From assembly GCA_030040595.1 (NCBI GenBank), contig JASHTL010000107.1:1-7467 (forward strand): 7,467 nt of DNA. The letters run 5' to 3'. Each line of letters begins with the position of its first letter. Position 1 is the first letter of the stretch. A model generated the notes under the pieces. It ran no database searches. It saw only the letters and a program-made list of their open reading frames with translations, and was not told the DNA's origin. Source of the stretch: Microcaldota archaeon. Its GTDB lineage: Archaea > Micrarchaeota > Micrarchaeia > Micrarchaeales > CABMGC01. Shown here one piece after another: positions 6,551-7,467 of the stretch. The translations under genes and the position numbers were made by a program.

Positions 6551-7467
6551 ATGCCGCTGAGTGCTTCCAGGAAGAGACGCGCTGTGGTAAGGCGCGGAAG
6601 AGCAAAGGTCACTAAGAAGGTTGTGCGCAAGGCCAGGCCGAAGCGGACCGGAAAAGTGTATAGGGTTAAACTGAAGAAGAGACCGGAAGGTATAGCTGCT
6701 GTATCAAGTGACCGCTGGCATGCCAGGGATCTCGAGGAACTTGCTGTCATGGACCTGATGGGGAACGGCACTGCATCAGGAAACACGGTTGTACAGGACC
6801 TCGTCCTGAGCCTAACCGGATCCACGCGCAAGCTGGGCTACAGCTTCGGCTTCTCCGTTGGCAGGCAGATGAACAGGTTCGGGAACTCGAACATGGAGGC
6901 ACTATTCGACGCGCTCGGCAGGCTGGGCATGGGCAGGGTGCTTTATTACCCGTCACTTGAGCAGGCCACCATAACCGCGATAGGCTCGAAGGCCAGCAAT
7001 GTTGCTTTGGGCGTGCCGGTGCACGTAATGGAAGCGGGCATCATAGCAGGATATCTCTCGGGATACCTTGGCGTCGGCATGAGGGCCAGGGAGATCCTTT
7101 GCATTTACATGGGCTCAGACGTCTGCCAGTTTGTGGCAGAGCGGGTCGAGGAGCCCGATTATGGGATTGAGGAACACAGGCCTGAAGCAAGAAGGGTCAT
7201 AAAGGCCATAGCCGAGAGGATCGGCAGCGGCCCATATGCACCGAGAAGCCATAATGGCGAGGGCGGATATCATCTCGTATTGCCGTACATGCCCCTCATC
7301 AGGAAGCAGATGCTCAATGAATCTGCGAACGTGCTCTACCTCGCTGGAGAGGAACTGGCGAAGAGGAGCGGGCCCTCGGACTACAGGGACGCGCTAAGAA
7401 GGATGGCAGGCTATTTTGATCTTGCAGGCGTTGAGATACGAGAGTCGAAGGGCAAAAGGGTTATAAG
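6551..7467 (+). CDS. V4R-domain protein with basic N-terminal tail (partial, runs off the window)
   Basis: The reading frame stays open for 305 codons to the window edge, so the C-terminus is missing. Residues 7-44 hold 21 Lys/Arg in 38 positions and no Asp or Glu, like a histone or ribosomal-protein tail. Residues about 82-198 look like a V4R (4-vinyl reductase, Bet3-like fold) domain: LGYSFGFSVG at 95-104, the glycine-rich AGIIAGYLSGYLG at 162-174, and the cysteine signature EILCIYMGSDVCQF at 181-194 with C184 and C192. From about 252 a second V4R-like start appears (LYLAGEELAKRSG at 262-274). V4R domains bind small, often hydrophobic molecules and occur in regulators and tetrapyrrole enzymes; sensing is inferred here. 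It is divergent from the ABC operon. The ATG at 6551 is the natural start; an ATG at 6534 in another frame soon hits a stop. Confidence 0.8.
   Translation, partial: MPLSASRKRRAVVRRGRAKVTKKVVRKARPKRTGKVYRVKLKKRPEGIAAVSSDRWHARDLEELAVMDLMGNGTASGNTVVQDLVLSLTGSTRKLGYSFGFSVGRQMNRFGNSNMEALFDALGRLGMGRVLYYPSLEQATITAIGSKASNVALGVPVHVMEAGIIAGYLSGYLGVGMRAREILCIYMGSDVCQFVAERVEEPDYGIEEHRPEARRVIKAIAERIGSGPYAPRSHNGEGGYHLVLPYMPLIRKQMLNESANVLYLAGEELAKRSGPSDYRDALRRMAGYFDLAGVEIRESKGKRVI

Noticed and set aside
6454..6831. 125-codon minus-strand frame over the start of the V4R gene
   Set aside because: It is antisense to the basic tail and the first part of the V4R protein, whose frame continues for 305 codons with recognisable motifs.
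1..7467. CRISPR array, tRNA/rRNA genes, transposase or insertion-sequence ends
   Set aside because: I found no regularly spaced repeats, cloverleaf-like sequence, transposase motifs or long terminal inverted repeats on reading through.

Overview
The window looks archaeal. The evidence is TATA-type promoter elements about 25-50 bases upstream of starts (two of them placed for leaderless transcripts), heavy use of AGG/AGA arginine and ATA isoleucine codons, an M1 aminopeptidase of the tricorn-interacting-factor type, and a duplicated ABC permease with an AAA-associated C-terminal-domain protein. I cannot fix the lineage; a Thermoplasmatota-like or Micrarchaeota-like small-genome archaeon is a guess.

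Layout: (1) 21-842 (+) is an unrecognised 273-residue protein that seems to contain two copies of a small helix-turn-helix-like module. Its GC looks clearly lower than the right end of the window. (2) 878-3418 (-) is a complete M1 zinc aminopeptidase, convergent with the first gene. (3) 3419-3563 is a divergent promoter region. (4) 3564-4067 (+) is a free-standing version of the domain usually fused to the C-terminus of nitrate/taurine-type ABC ATPases. (5) 4061-4807 and 4809-6428 (both -) form a two-gene ABC operon: an SsuB/TauB-like ATPase and a duplicated (two-in-one) permease. The ATPase lacks the C-terminal domain and meets the free-standing domain gene tail to tail with a 7-base overlap. 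(6) 6429-6550 is a second divergent promoter region with a perfect 10-base palindrome beside the permease TATA box. (7) 6551 to the window end (+) is a partial gene for a V4R-domain (hydrocarbon-binding-like) protein with a very basic histone-tail-like N-terminus and what appears to be the start of a second V4R unit.

How they may work together (inference): the permease and ATPase build an importer, probably for an organic or inorganic anion. The detached domain may act in trans on the ATPase. The V4R protein, divergent from the permease, is a candidate small-molecule sensor. No substrate-binding protein is present in the window, so the substrate is unknown. The aminopeptidase is most likely a housekeeping peptide-degradation enzyme. 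I see no tRNA, rRNA, CRISPR array, transposase or insertion-sequence ends. All gene-free stretches are shorter than 150 bases.
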